Shown here: piece by piece, positions 1 to 5,626 of the stretch
Layout of the letters: each line of letters opens with the position of its first letter
How positions within the stretch are numbered: the first letter of the stretch is position 1
Virus record (IMG/VR): IMGVR_UViG_3300036820_000332
Span: 1-43,825 of that record
Direction: 5' to 3' (one strand)
DNA from: a virus
Length of the DNA stretch: 43,825 nucleotides
Translations under genes and position numbers: made by a program
The notes under the pieces: model-generated
The model's database searches: none
Told to the model about the DNA's origin: nothing
Seen by the model: only the letters and a program-made list of their open reading frames with translations

Positions 1-2
1 CT

Positions 3-92
3 CTGTTCATCCTCGGAATGTTGGCGGGACTTCTCTACGCCGCAGCCGCGTTCGTTCTCATCGCTCTTCTCGTGCCACCGTTTTGCGTATGA
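3..92 (+). CDS. C-terminal end of a membrane protein (5'-truncated)
   Basis: The reading frame is open from the window edge and ends at TGA 90-92. It encodes a strongly hydrophobic tail (LFILGMLAGLLYAA followed by FVLIALLVPPFCV), which looks like one or two membrane-spanning segments. Its stop codon overlaps the start of the next gene in an ATGA junction at 89-92, a coupling seen throughout this genome, and this supports it as a real gene end. The start lies outside the window. The function is not recognisable; a small phage membrane protein such as a holin or exclusion protein is possible. Confidence 0.5.
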   Translation: MFILGMLAGLLYAAAAFVLIALLVPPFCV

Positions 93-265
93 ACGAGGAC
101 GAAGGGCCGGAGCTGTTCGACCTCGACCCGCGGAACCTGCTCCCCTTCACCTGCGAGTTCGAGCCGCATGACCCGAATGTGGAGATGCTACCGAAGGGAT
201 ACAGGATTTTAGAGAGCCCGCGCGATTATCCCCAGGCGCCGGCGGAGGGTATGGATAGGGAGTGA
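89..265 (+). CDS. small acidic hypothetical protein
   Basis: This 58-residue acidic, proline-rich protein begins MNEDEGPELFDLDPRN. I chose ATG 89 because it forms an ATGA overlap with the upstream stop and has the GTATG context typical of this phage. A TTG six bases earlier is less likely. There is no Shine-Dalgarno sequence. I see no recognisable domain, membrane segment or cysteine motif. Twelve bases separate its stop from the start of the next gene, and the promoter of that gene overlaps its 3' end. I do not recognise a family. Confidence 0.55.
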   Translation: MNEDEGPELFDLDPRNLLPFTCEFEPHDPNVEMLPKGYRILESPRDYPQAPAEGMDRE

Positions 266-271
266 TATAGT
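263..271 (+). promoter_or_regulatory. extended -10 promoter, near-leaderless start
   Basis: TGATATAGT is a TGn extended -10 followed by TATAGT, one mismatch from TATAAT. It ends six bases before ATG 278, so initiation at the usual distance would fall on or next to the start codon. It overlaps the stop codon of the preceding gene. It belongs to a family of similarly placed promoters in this window. Confidence 0.6.
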
Positions 272-277
272 GCGGGG

Positions 278-466
278 ATGACACTCGACTTCGTAGGGCA
301 ATCGTTCACCCCTACAGTCATGAAGATCGCATGCCGCCATAAATATGCGCTGTGTTCATGCGGCGCAGTTTGGTGCAAATGGGCGTGTGGCTTCTGGCAA
401 GCGAGCATATTCGGCGGCACTCCTCCTGCTCTCAAAGAGCAATGCGAGTTTCACAGAAACGTATGA
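278..466 (+). CDS. cysteine-rich mini-protein
   Basis: This is a 62-residue protein. Residues 19-37 hold Cys19, His21, Cys26, Cys28, Cys33 and Cys37, which could bind zinc, and they are interleaved with aromatic residues. Two things support the gene: the extended -10 at 263-271 that predicts a near-leaderless mRNA starting at this ATG, and an ATGA overlap with the next gene at 463-466. There is no Shine-Dalgarno sequence. I do not recognise the family. A zinc-binding regulator or anti-host mini-protein would fit, but that is inference. Confidence 0.5.
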   Translation: MTLDFVGQSFTPTVMKIACRHKYALCSCGAVWCKWACGFWQASIFGGTPPALKEQCEFHRNV

Positions 467-858
467 CCTTTTCCGAGGCGGAGCAGAAGAAGCATCGCGC
501 CGCATTCATCGAAGAATGCCGACAGAAAGCGTGGGGCGCTGCGTGCCATGCCGAGCTGATAAGCAAGCAACTCGACGAACTTATGGCGCAATACAAGAAG
601 CTCAACGACGAAGACCAGACACTTGAGGCGGAGATTAAGGCGTTGGAAGTCGCGCCCGATTATCACACCGTCGAGAATCGGCTGAAACGAAAGACGGTAC
701 AGGAGCGGCGCAACGTCCTCGCCAAATCGAAGGAAATCATGGGTGCCAACATGCAGCGCGGGCAACAGGCGATGCAGCAACTTCACCAAGCGATCGAGAG
801 CGGCTTGGAGCTGGCGAAGCATGCGGAGGGGTGGGGGTGGAAGGAAGCGCAAACGTAG
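463..858 (+). CDS. coiled-coil hypothetical protein
   Basis: This 131-residue, charged, helix-rich protein starts MTFSEAEQKKHRAAF and continues with heptad-like stretches such as ISKQLDELMAQYKKLNDEDQ, which suggests a long coiled coil. ATG 463 is chosen because it overlaps the upstream stop as ATGA and has the GTATG context; an in-frame ATG at 442 is possible. There is no signal peptide or membrane segment. The protein might be a structural or scaffolding factor, or a nuclease-inhibitor-like coiled coil, but no family is recognised. Its stop precedes the convergent end of a minus-strand gene by 18 bases. Confidence 0.65.
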   Translation: MTFSEAEQKKHRAAFIEECRQKAWGAACHAELISKQLDELMAQYKKLNDEDQTLEAEIKALEVAPDYHTVENRLKRKTVQERRNVLAKSKEIMGANMQRGQQAMQQLHQAIESGLELAKHAEGWGWKEAQT

Positions 859-876
859 ATAACGCTGCTGCAAGTT

Positions 877-1242
877 TTATGGTCGCCGCCAAGTTCCATT
901 GAAGGGCGGACACCTTGGTATAATGATACGGTCGCCCATTAAAATAATTGCGCAAGTGATTTTGGCATTGCCTATTGTACTCACGGAGATATCGACTTCT
1001 ACGCCTTTTGCTTTCTCAAAAGCATATGCTGCCGTGGAGGACATTGTGTCGGTACTTATAGAGATAGTATGTCTGTCGATCCGTAAACGCGCATCCGGGT
1101 GTCCGATGAGTGTGTAACTTCCGAGGACTGCATCCTCGTATCTACAATCTGGCGATCCTAGAACACAAAAGTCGGCCACGGCATCTCTGTTATTCAGCAG
1201 CATTAATGCGATGGCGGCGACAATCATTCCGGCCCATTTCAT
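877..1242 (-). CDS. secreted hypothetical protein (moron-like)
   Basis: This minus-strand gene encodes 121 residues with an N-terminal signal peptide (basic start MKWAG, hydrophobic core MIVAAIALMLL, likely cleavage after DAVA). The mature part has three cysteines near its ends. A strong Shine-Dalgarno sequence (GGGGGAG) lies about seven bases upstream of ATG, unlike the plus-strand phage genes. Orientation, ribosome binding site and export signal together suggest an accessory cargo gene taken from a bacterial host and acting in the periplasm or envelope. No family is recognised. The start shares a 32-base divergent promoter region with the gene at 1275. Confidence 0.65.
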   Translation of the reverse strand: MKWAGMIVAAIALMLLNNRDAVADFCVLGSPDCRYEDAVLGSYTLIGHPDARLRIDRHTISISTDTMSSTAAYAFEKAKGVEVDISVSTIGNAKITCAIILMGDRIIIPRCPPFNGTWRRP

Positions 1243-1274
1243 CTTTCTCTCCCCCGATAGTGTAAAATAGCGTA
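1243..1274. promoter_or_regulatory. divergent promoter region
   Basis: On the plus strand TAAAAT (1263-1268) ends six bases before ATG 1275, which predicts a leaderless mRNA. On the minus strand TACACT (complement of 1258-1263) precedes the GGGGGAG ribosome binding site of the leftward gene. The two -10 elements overlap, so the promoters should compete. TAAAATAGCG also recurs at 33,679. Confidence 0.45.
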
Positions 1275-1817
1275 ATGCGCATTCTACCACCTTTCGAGGA
1301 AAAAATCCGGCGTTCCATCCGCGACGAACTCGCCAAGAAGCCAACCGTCACGATGACGGCTTTGAAGGAGCAGCTCGAAAAAGAATACGGCCGCGATTTC
1401 CATTTCAGCTACCTGCGAAAGCTTGTCGGCAAGGTGCGGAACGAGATCAGCCATGAGATCGACACCGCGAAGATCGAACCGCGTCTCGCTGAGCTGCGCG
1501 AGAACTACCGCGTCATGCGCGACGCTCTGCTAAAAATCGTCTATTGGAATCCTGAGACCGATGATATGGCGGGGATGCCAAAGCCACTTGCTCGCGACCG
1601 TGTGGAAGCAGCCAAGAGCGTGGTGATGCTCGACCTCGCCATCCTCAACGCCGAAGCCGCAGCCGGCATGTACAAGAAACCCATCGAGGTGATCGCGCGG
1701 GAATTCCGCTACGATCCGCTGCCACCCGAAGTCCGGATGGTGATTATCGCGGCGTGGCAGCGTGGGGGGATGTTGCCGAAGGCGACAATTCAAGAGATGA
1801 TACCAGCAACAACGTAA
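1275..1817 (+). CDS. putative DNA-binding protein, candidate small terminase subunit
   Basis: This is a 180-residue helical protein. Residues 24-60 (TMTALKEQLEKEYGRD then SYLRKLVGKV) look like a helix-turn-helix, followed by a helical middle and a C-terminal segment with YDPLPPEVRMVII. An N-terminal DNA-binding domain with a helical oligomerisation region, 2 kb upstream of the large terminase, is what a small terminase would look like, but the sequence is not diagnostic. A generic phage regulator is the alternative. The start is set by TAAAAT six bases upstream; there is no Shine-Dalgarno sequence. Confidence 0.6.
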   Translation: MRILPPFEEKIRRSIRDELAKKPTVTMTALKEQLEKEYGRDFHFSYLRKLVGKVRNEISHEIDTAKIEPRLAELRENYRVMRDALLKIVYWNPETDDMAGMPKPLARDRVEAAKSVVMLDLAILNAEAAAGMYKKPIEVIAREFRYDPLPPEVRMVIIAAWQRGGMLPKATIQEMIPATT

Positions 1818-1851
1818 AGAAGCTCTTTGTGCTCCCGAGGGGGAGAAGCGC

Positions 1852-2541
1852 ATGCAGGTCGCCAACTGCTATATCCGCGTGACATATCGCGACCTGGATA
1901 GGTCAGAGTTTCAAGAACTCTCGCGAACTCTATATCACGAGGCAGAGGCACTCGCGGCGCTGGTTAAGCGCGGCGAATACTTCGACTACGCGCTTGAACA
2001 GGGAACATTGTTCCAACGCATCGTCGTCGTAGGGATGATGTTGATCGGTGGATTGGTGAAATATCACGATCTGCGCGAATCAGTAATTCAAATGTCACAC
2101 GATGCCGAAACCTTCGGAACCAAATCATTTGATGTTTTTCATGGGATAACCCGAACTACAGAAAAGCACGACCTCTATAAAAGAAAGACCTCAAGAGATT
2201 TGAGTAGGGTAAATCGTATAATCGGAAGCTTCGATGCAGTTGAAGAGGGTCATCTGTCCCGGTTGGAGCGGCAAGGGATCAGACAGCAAGTCATCCACGA
2301 CCTAGCAGAGCTTGTGCGTTCGAATCGCAATGACCCCGAGATCGCCAAATTTATCGAACTATTGCCGAAGGGCGAAATTCCCGATTTTCCCCAAACGCCA
2401 GAGCAAGCGTTGCGTATGGATCAGAGTTATGCGCACACGAAAGCACCCGCCCACCATGTTGAGCATCCGAGACAGTTGCACGATCGTGCCGCTGGAGAAA
2501 CTCATCGTCGTTTTCACGGTCGGGCGTCGATCCGGCATTAA
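1852..2541 (+). CDS. hypothetical protein with own ribosome binding site
   Basis: This 229-residue protein begins MQVANCYIRVTYRDLDRSEF. It has a hydrophobic segment around residues 62-76 (RIVVVGMMLIGGLV), then charged helices. A strong GAGGGGGAG ribosome binding site precedes ATG, so it belongs to the Shine-Dalgarno class of accessory genes rather than the phage core. The last 35 residues are rich in His, Arg and Ala with poor third-position GC, while another frame looks more protein-like from about 2457, so the original C-terminus may have been lost by a frameshift. No family is recognised. Confidence 0.55.
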   Translation: MQVANCYIRVTYRDLDRSEFQELSRTLYHEAEALAALVKRGEYFDYALEQGTLFQRIVVVGMMLIGGLVKYHDLRESVIQMSHDAETFGTKSFDVFHGITRTTEKHDLYKRKTSRDLSRVNRIIGSFDAVEEGHLSRLERQGIRQQVIHDLAELVRSNRNDPEIAKFIELLPKGEIPDFPQTPEQALRMDQSYAHTKAPAHHVEHPRQLHDRAAGETHRRFHGRASIRH

Positions 2542-2587
2542 TAAGCGGGCGCTGAGCAAGGTGGCTCAAAGTGAGCAGCGTAACTCA

Positions 2588-2596
2588 TGCTATAAT
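2588..2596 (+). promoter_or_regulatory. extended -10 promoter
   Basis: TGCTATAAT is a perfect extended -10. Unlike the near-leaderless promoters, it lies 73 bases before the next start codon (2670), so it would produce a leader of about 66 bases containing the stem-loop at 2626-2653. Confidence 0.6.
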
Positions 2597-2610
2597 TGTC
2601 CGCATATCAG

Positions 2611-2660
2611 CTTACCCGTTCGAGTGTGTGCCCGTCTGGTAAGCCGGGCGCACGTTCGAG
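2611..2660 (+). promoter_or_regulatory. structured 5' leader with two alternative pairings
   Basis: GTGTGCCCG (2626-2634) pairs with CGGGCGCAC (2645-2653) in a nine-pair stem with one U-G pair that is only allowed on the plus-strand RNA. CTTACC (2611-2616) could instead pair with GGTAAG (2638-2643) inside the loop. CGTTCGAG is repeated directly at 2617-2624 and 2653-2660. This looks like a regulatory leader or a small RNA upstream of the gene at 2670. Confidence 0.5.
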
Positions 2661-2669
2661 CGAAATTGT

Positions 2670-2912
2670 ATGGAGCACACAGGTCAGGGACAGATTATTC
2701 GAGCCGAAGCGCTGACACAGGACAGCAACGGTAATTGGGTCGCGGCGAAAGCGGAGTATCACTCGTCGTGGTTAGACAAGATCGGATGCCGCATCTTTCG
2801 CTGGCATAAGTGGTCATTTGACTTGCAACGACTCGGCCGCACTCTCGTTGTGCCCGACATGATTCCCAGCCATGCCCGCTGCGTAAAGTGCGGGACATTC
2901 TTTGGAGTATGA
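2670..2912 (+). CDS. small Cys-containing hypothetical protein
   Basis: This 80-residue protein ends with CVKCGTFF, and also has Cys40 and His46, so a zinc site (Cys40, His46, Cys71, Cys74) is possible. The start has the GTATG context and no Shine-Dalgarno sequence. It is expressed from the promoter and structured leader at 2588-2660. Its stop overlaps the next start as ATGA (2909-2912), which implies translational coupling. The family is not recognised, although short proteins with tryptophan-rich middles and a terminal CxxC are common in phage early regions. Confidence 0.6.
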   Translation: MEHTGQGQIIRAEALTQDSNGNWVAAKAEYHSSWLDKIGCRIFRWHKWSFDLQRLGRTLVVPDMIPSHARCVKCGTFFGV

Positions 2913-3229
2913 TCTCCTACGAACTGGCGAAGCAGTTGAAGATGGAGGGATTTCTACAAGGAGGAAAAGGCGACGACCTCTGGGACGATTCGGGAGAAAT
3001 TGACGAGGAGGGACATATGGCATACGCGCCGACCCTCGACGAACTCATAGAGGCGTGTGGCGAGCGGTTCGGTTCTCTTGGGCGAGATTGGCTTGATGAC
3101 GTGGGTCGCTTCTGGTGCGCGATTGATCGTGGACGAGAGCAAAGAGTACCGCCGAGGGTAGAATGTACTGGCTCAACCCCCACCGAAGCCGTAGCGCGCC
3201 TGTGGCTCGCACTCAACAAAGGCGTATGA
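2909..3229 (+). CDS. phage hypothetical protein, paralogue of the gene at 34435
   Basis: This 106-residue protein shares three blocks with the protein at 34435-34788: an N-terminal YELAKQxK block, a central PTLxELIEACGE block and a C-terminal TEAVARLWLALxKGV block. ATG 2909 is preferred to GTG 2888 because it makes an ATGA overlap with the upstream gene and matches the paralogue, whose YELAKQ block also lies near its start. In both loci the next gene begins with an ATGA overlap. Small phage proteins ending in AVARLWLAL are widespread, but I know no assigned function. Confidence 0.7.
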   Translation: MISYELAKQLKMEGFLQGGKGDDLWDDSGEIDEEGHMAYAPTLDELIEACGERFGSLGRDWLDDVGRFWCAIDRGREQRVPPRVECTGSTPTEAVARLWLALNKGV

Positions 3230-3420
3230 GCGACAACCAAACCGCAATCCAACTCCTGCTCTTCTGGCGCCGCACGCTCTACCGCTTCGAGAAGCGTCTC
3301 AATCCGCAGATGCGCTATAACTGGCGTATCGCTTTGCTGTTTTTGTTGGACAGACGCATGGTCGCATTATCGCGGCACGCTTTGTCCGATTGGTATGGAG
3401 ATGTTTCCACCTCTTTGTGA
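3226..3420 (+). CDS. small basic hypothetical protein
   Basis: This 64-residue protein begins MSDNQTAIQLLLFWRRTLY and is rich in Arg, Leu and Trp, with amphipathic helices (RYNWRIALLFLLDRRM). ATG 3226 overlaps the previous stop as ATGA in GTATG context. There are no cysteines, no signal peptide and no clear membrane segment. The next gene starts three bases after its stop. The function is unknown. Confidence 0.55.
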   Translation: MSDNQTAIQLLLFWRRTLYRFEKRLNPQMRYNWRIALLFLLDRRMVALSRHALSDWYGDVSTSL

Positions 3421-3423
3421 TGT

Positions 3424-3840
3424 ATGCGACGTAGAATTGGGGATGCGGGGGCGACCGGGTTGGGAAATCCCGTGCCGGAGCTCATCAGCGGACGGTCAAC
3501 GGGCGACGAACAGCGCGAAAACCTAATTCGAGCCGCCGCTAAGGAATGCTATGAGACCTTTGGCTTCAAGCAATACGGCTACTGCGACGCAGGCGAAGAG
3601 GGTAATGAGGTACGGCTCGGTGTAGAGCCGGCATATCAGTACGAGCACCTAAAGCTAATCATTGTAGCCAGAGAGAAGGACTGCTCGCGCTTCATCACAG
3701 GCCGCGCCTGGGGGGCATGGGGTAGCGAGATTGCCAGCACAATGCGCGAGTATGGCGACTACAAACGGCGGTCGAAGTTCGTTCGCTTCATAGATAAGTG
3801 GCACCCACGCCTGTATGCGGCCGGAGACGCTTCAGCTTGA
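3424..3840 (+). CDS. hypothetical protein upstream of terminase
   Basis: This 138-residue protein begins MRRRIGDAGATGLGNP, followed by an alpha/beta-looking body (ENLIRAAAKECYETFGF, then HLKLIIVAREKDCSRF). It overlaps the start of the large terminase gene by 26 bases, so the two are likely co-translated. The start has GTATG and no Shine-Dalgarno sequence. Its position fits a small terminase or packaging accessory protein, but no helix-turn-helix is evident and I do not recognise the family. Confidence 0.6.
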   Translation: MRRRIGDAGATGLGNPVPELISGRSTGDEQRENLIRAAAKECYETFGFKQYGYCDAGEEGNEVRLGVEPAYQYEHLKLIIVAREKDCSRFITGRAWGAWGSEIASTMREYGDYKRRSKFVRFIDKWHPRLYAAGDASA

Positions 3841-5263
3841 GCGTCTCGTTGACGACGTTGAAATCCGCCGCGCAGCGGCCAAGACCCTCAAGGGCTTCTG
3901 TCTCACTTACCTTCCGCATCACTTCCCGGCCGACCTCTCGGATTTCTTCGACGAGATGGCTGGCGCGCTTCAGGACTTCGATCAAAAGCGCCTTGAGATC
4001 ATTGGATTCCGCGGCTGCGCCAAAAGCACGATGGCGTCGCTCGCGCTTGTCTTGTGGGCCGCGCTCGAACATCCCGACCAATACCCGTTCATCATCATGC
4101 TCGCCGACACGCGCGGGCAGGCGAGCATTAATGCCGCGAGCGTGCAGCATGAGCTGCGCAACAACGAGCTGATCCTCCGCGACTACGGGCATCTGAAATA
4201 CCGGAAGCTCGACGACCCGCGTCCCGAGCCGACGTTGGAGAGCGACGAGGATTGGCAGGCGATGAACTGCGTCCTCGACAACGGTGTGCGCATTCTGTCG
4301 CGCTCGCGCGGACAGAAGATACGCGGCGTCAAACACCGCCAGCACCGGCCATCGCTCATCGTCGCGGACGACGTGGAAGACCTCGACTGGGTGCGCTCGC
4401 AGGAGAACCGCGACAAGAGCGACAGGTGGTATCGCGGCAACGTGCTGCCGTCGCTCGACCAGGACGGCCGGGCCATCGTCATTGGCAATTGGCTGCACAC
4501 CGATGGCCTCATGGCCCGGCTCAAGAACACCGGCATCTTCAAGGTGCTTGAGTTTCCGCTCTTGCGGGAAGGCGACGGCACGGAGATAGAGCGCTGCACC
4601 TGGAAGGCACGGTTTCCGACCCAGGCAGCGATTGATGCCAAGCGCCAGGAACTCGGCGACATCGGCTTCCGCCGCGAGATGCTGTTGCAGGTCGTGCCCG
4701 AGGAAGGGCAGGACGTGCTGCCCGAGGACATCCACTATTACGACGATCCACCGTTCGACGATGGCAACTATCTGGGCCACGGCGTTGACCTGGCGATCAG
4801 CACGAAGGAAAGCGCCGACTATACGGCCATCGTCAGCGGTGAGGTCGCCTACGAGGACGGCCGGCTCGCAATCTACATCCAGCCCCACCCGATCATCCGG
4901 CGCATGACGTTCAGCGACACCATGGATGCGCTCAACAACGTGCGGCACTCGACGCAGATGAGCAGCGAGTTCTTCGTTGAGGCGGTCGCGTATCAGCAGG
5001 CGGCGATCGAGGAGATGGAGCGGCGTGCGTTCGCGGTGCAGCCAATGCATCCGATCAAGGACAAGCGGGCGCGGTTGCGCGTGGCAGCGCGGTACATCAA
5101 GAACGGGACAGTGCGGTTTCCACGAGCAGGGTGTGAGCAGCTTTTGACGCAGCTACTCGGGTTCGGCGGGGAGAAGCACGATGATGCCTGCGACTCTTTG
5201 GTCTACCTAATTCTCGGGGTAGTCGGCGACGGGGTTGAGGAACAGAAAATTCATTACGTCTAA
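3815..5263 (+). CDS. terL: terminase large subunit
   Basis: This 482-residue protein is the ATP-driven DNA packaging motor and nuclease. The Walker A region is GFRGCAKST at residues 64-72 and Walker B is LIVADDVED at 181-189, where the acidic pair coordinates magnesium. The C-terminal RNase H-like nuclease is marked by GVDLA (Asp325), an acidic strand near Glu389, and HDDACDSL (Asp457/Asp460). The length is normal for a two-domain terminase. ATG 3815 has GTATG context and lies inside the previous gene. A 13-pair hairpin follows the stop. An extended open frame on the opposite strand is a codon-bias shadow. Confidence 0.95.
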   Translation: MRPETLQLERLVDDVEIRRAAAKTLKGFCLTYLPHHFPADLSDFFDEMAGALQDFDQKRLEIIGFRGCAKSTMASLALVLWAALEHPDQYPFIIMLADTRGQASINAASVQHELRNNELILRDYGHLKYRKLDDPRPEPTLESDEDWQAMNCVLDNGVRILSRSRGQKIRGVKHRQHRPSLIVADDVEDLDWVRSQENRDKSDRWYRGNVLPSLDQDGRAIVIGNWLHTDGLMARLKNTGIFKVLEFPLLREGDGTEIERCTWKARFPTQAAIDAKRQELGDIGFRREMLLQVVPEEGQDVLPEDIHYYDDPPFDDGNYLGHGVDLAISTKESADYTAIVSGEVAYEDGRLAIYIQPHPIIRRMTFSDTMDALNNVRHSTQMSSEFFVEAVAYQQAAIEEMERRAFAVQPMHPIKDKRARLRVAARYIKNGTVRFPRAGCEQLLTQLLGFGGEKHDDACDSLVYLILGVVGDGVEEQKIHYV

Positions 5264-5274
5264 ACGGAAGGTCA

Positions 5275-5312
5275 AATGGAAACCCAGCTCGCTGGCGGAC
5301 TGGGTTTCCATT
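5275..5312. terminator. bidirectional terminator hairpin between terL and a minus-strand gene
   Basis: AATGGAAACCCAG (5275-5287) and CTGGGTTTCCATT (5300-5312) form a perfect 13-pair stem with a 12-base loop. It stands between the convergent ends of terL (5263) and the minus-strand gene (5329). The T-rich tail is short on both sides, so termination may be factor-assisted. Confidence 0.7.
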
Positions 5313-5328
5313 CTTGAATAGCAGCGGT

Positions 5329-5484
5329 TCACTTGCGAGGGTCGCCCTCCGGATTACCTTCTTCGGCGGCGTCCTTCGCTGCCTCGGATTCCGCCGCGTT
5401 GTCCGGCAAATTCGGGTCAAAATCTGATGGCTTCGTGCCACCGTTTGAACCTTCGGACTGGCTCTTGCTCTCTCCACCTGACAT
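5329..5484 (-). CDS. acidic disordered mini-protein
   Basis: This 51-residue protein begins MSGGESKSQSEGSNGG and ends EEGNPEGDPRK. It has no hydrophobic core, so it is probably disordered. ATG 5484 is set by a strong ribosome binding site (AGAGGAGAG, about five bases upstream). It is transcribed against the flanking terL and portal genes and is insulated by the hairpin at 5275-5312, so it behaves as an independent unit. A longer frame upstream lacks such a site. The function is unknown; small charged proteins of this kind can be anti-host factors. Confidence 0.55.
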   Translation of the reverse strand: MSGGESKSQSEGSNGGTKPSDFDPNLPDNAAESEAAKDAAEEGNPEGDPRK

Positions 5485-5626
5485 GACACTCTCCTCTCTA
5501 AGATGCCCCCAGAACCGCAACAAAATGAGTCGCCGGTAGGTTCCGGTTTCCGGGGCGCAGCATTCCGAGTATCCCCACGCCGCAACTGAGTCCTCCACCC
5601 CAAGGTGCTACACTTAAAGCACCTTT
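5485..5626. promoter_or_regulatory. divergent promoter region with palindrome at portal start
   Basis: AAGGTGCT (5602-5609) and AGCACCTT (5618-5625) form a perfect eight-pair palindrome ending one base before the portal ATG. An extended -10, TGCTACACT (5606-5614), overlaps its left arm and spacer. This would place transcription start about six bases before ATG. The palindrome could be an operator rather than an RNA hairpin. Confidence 0.45.

Noticed and set aside
916-924. Perfect TGGTATAAT on the plus strand with ATG at 923
   Set aside because: It lies inside the 3' end of the minus-strand secreted-protein gene. The downstream frame is weak, so it was not called, although antisense transcription remains possible.
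3788-5050. A 420-codon open frame on the minus strand across terL
   Set aside because: It mirrors the strong codon bias of terL, has low-complexity Arg/Val/Leu composition, no known motif and no ribosome binding site.
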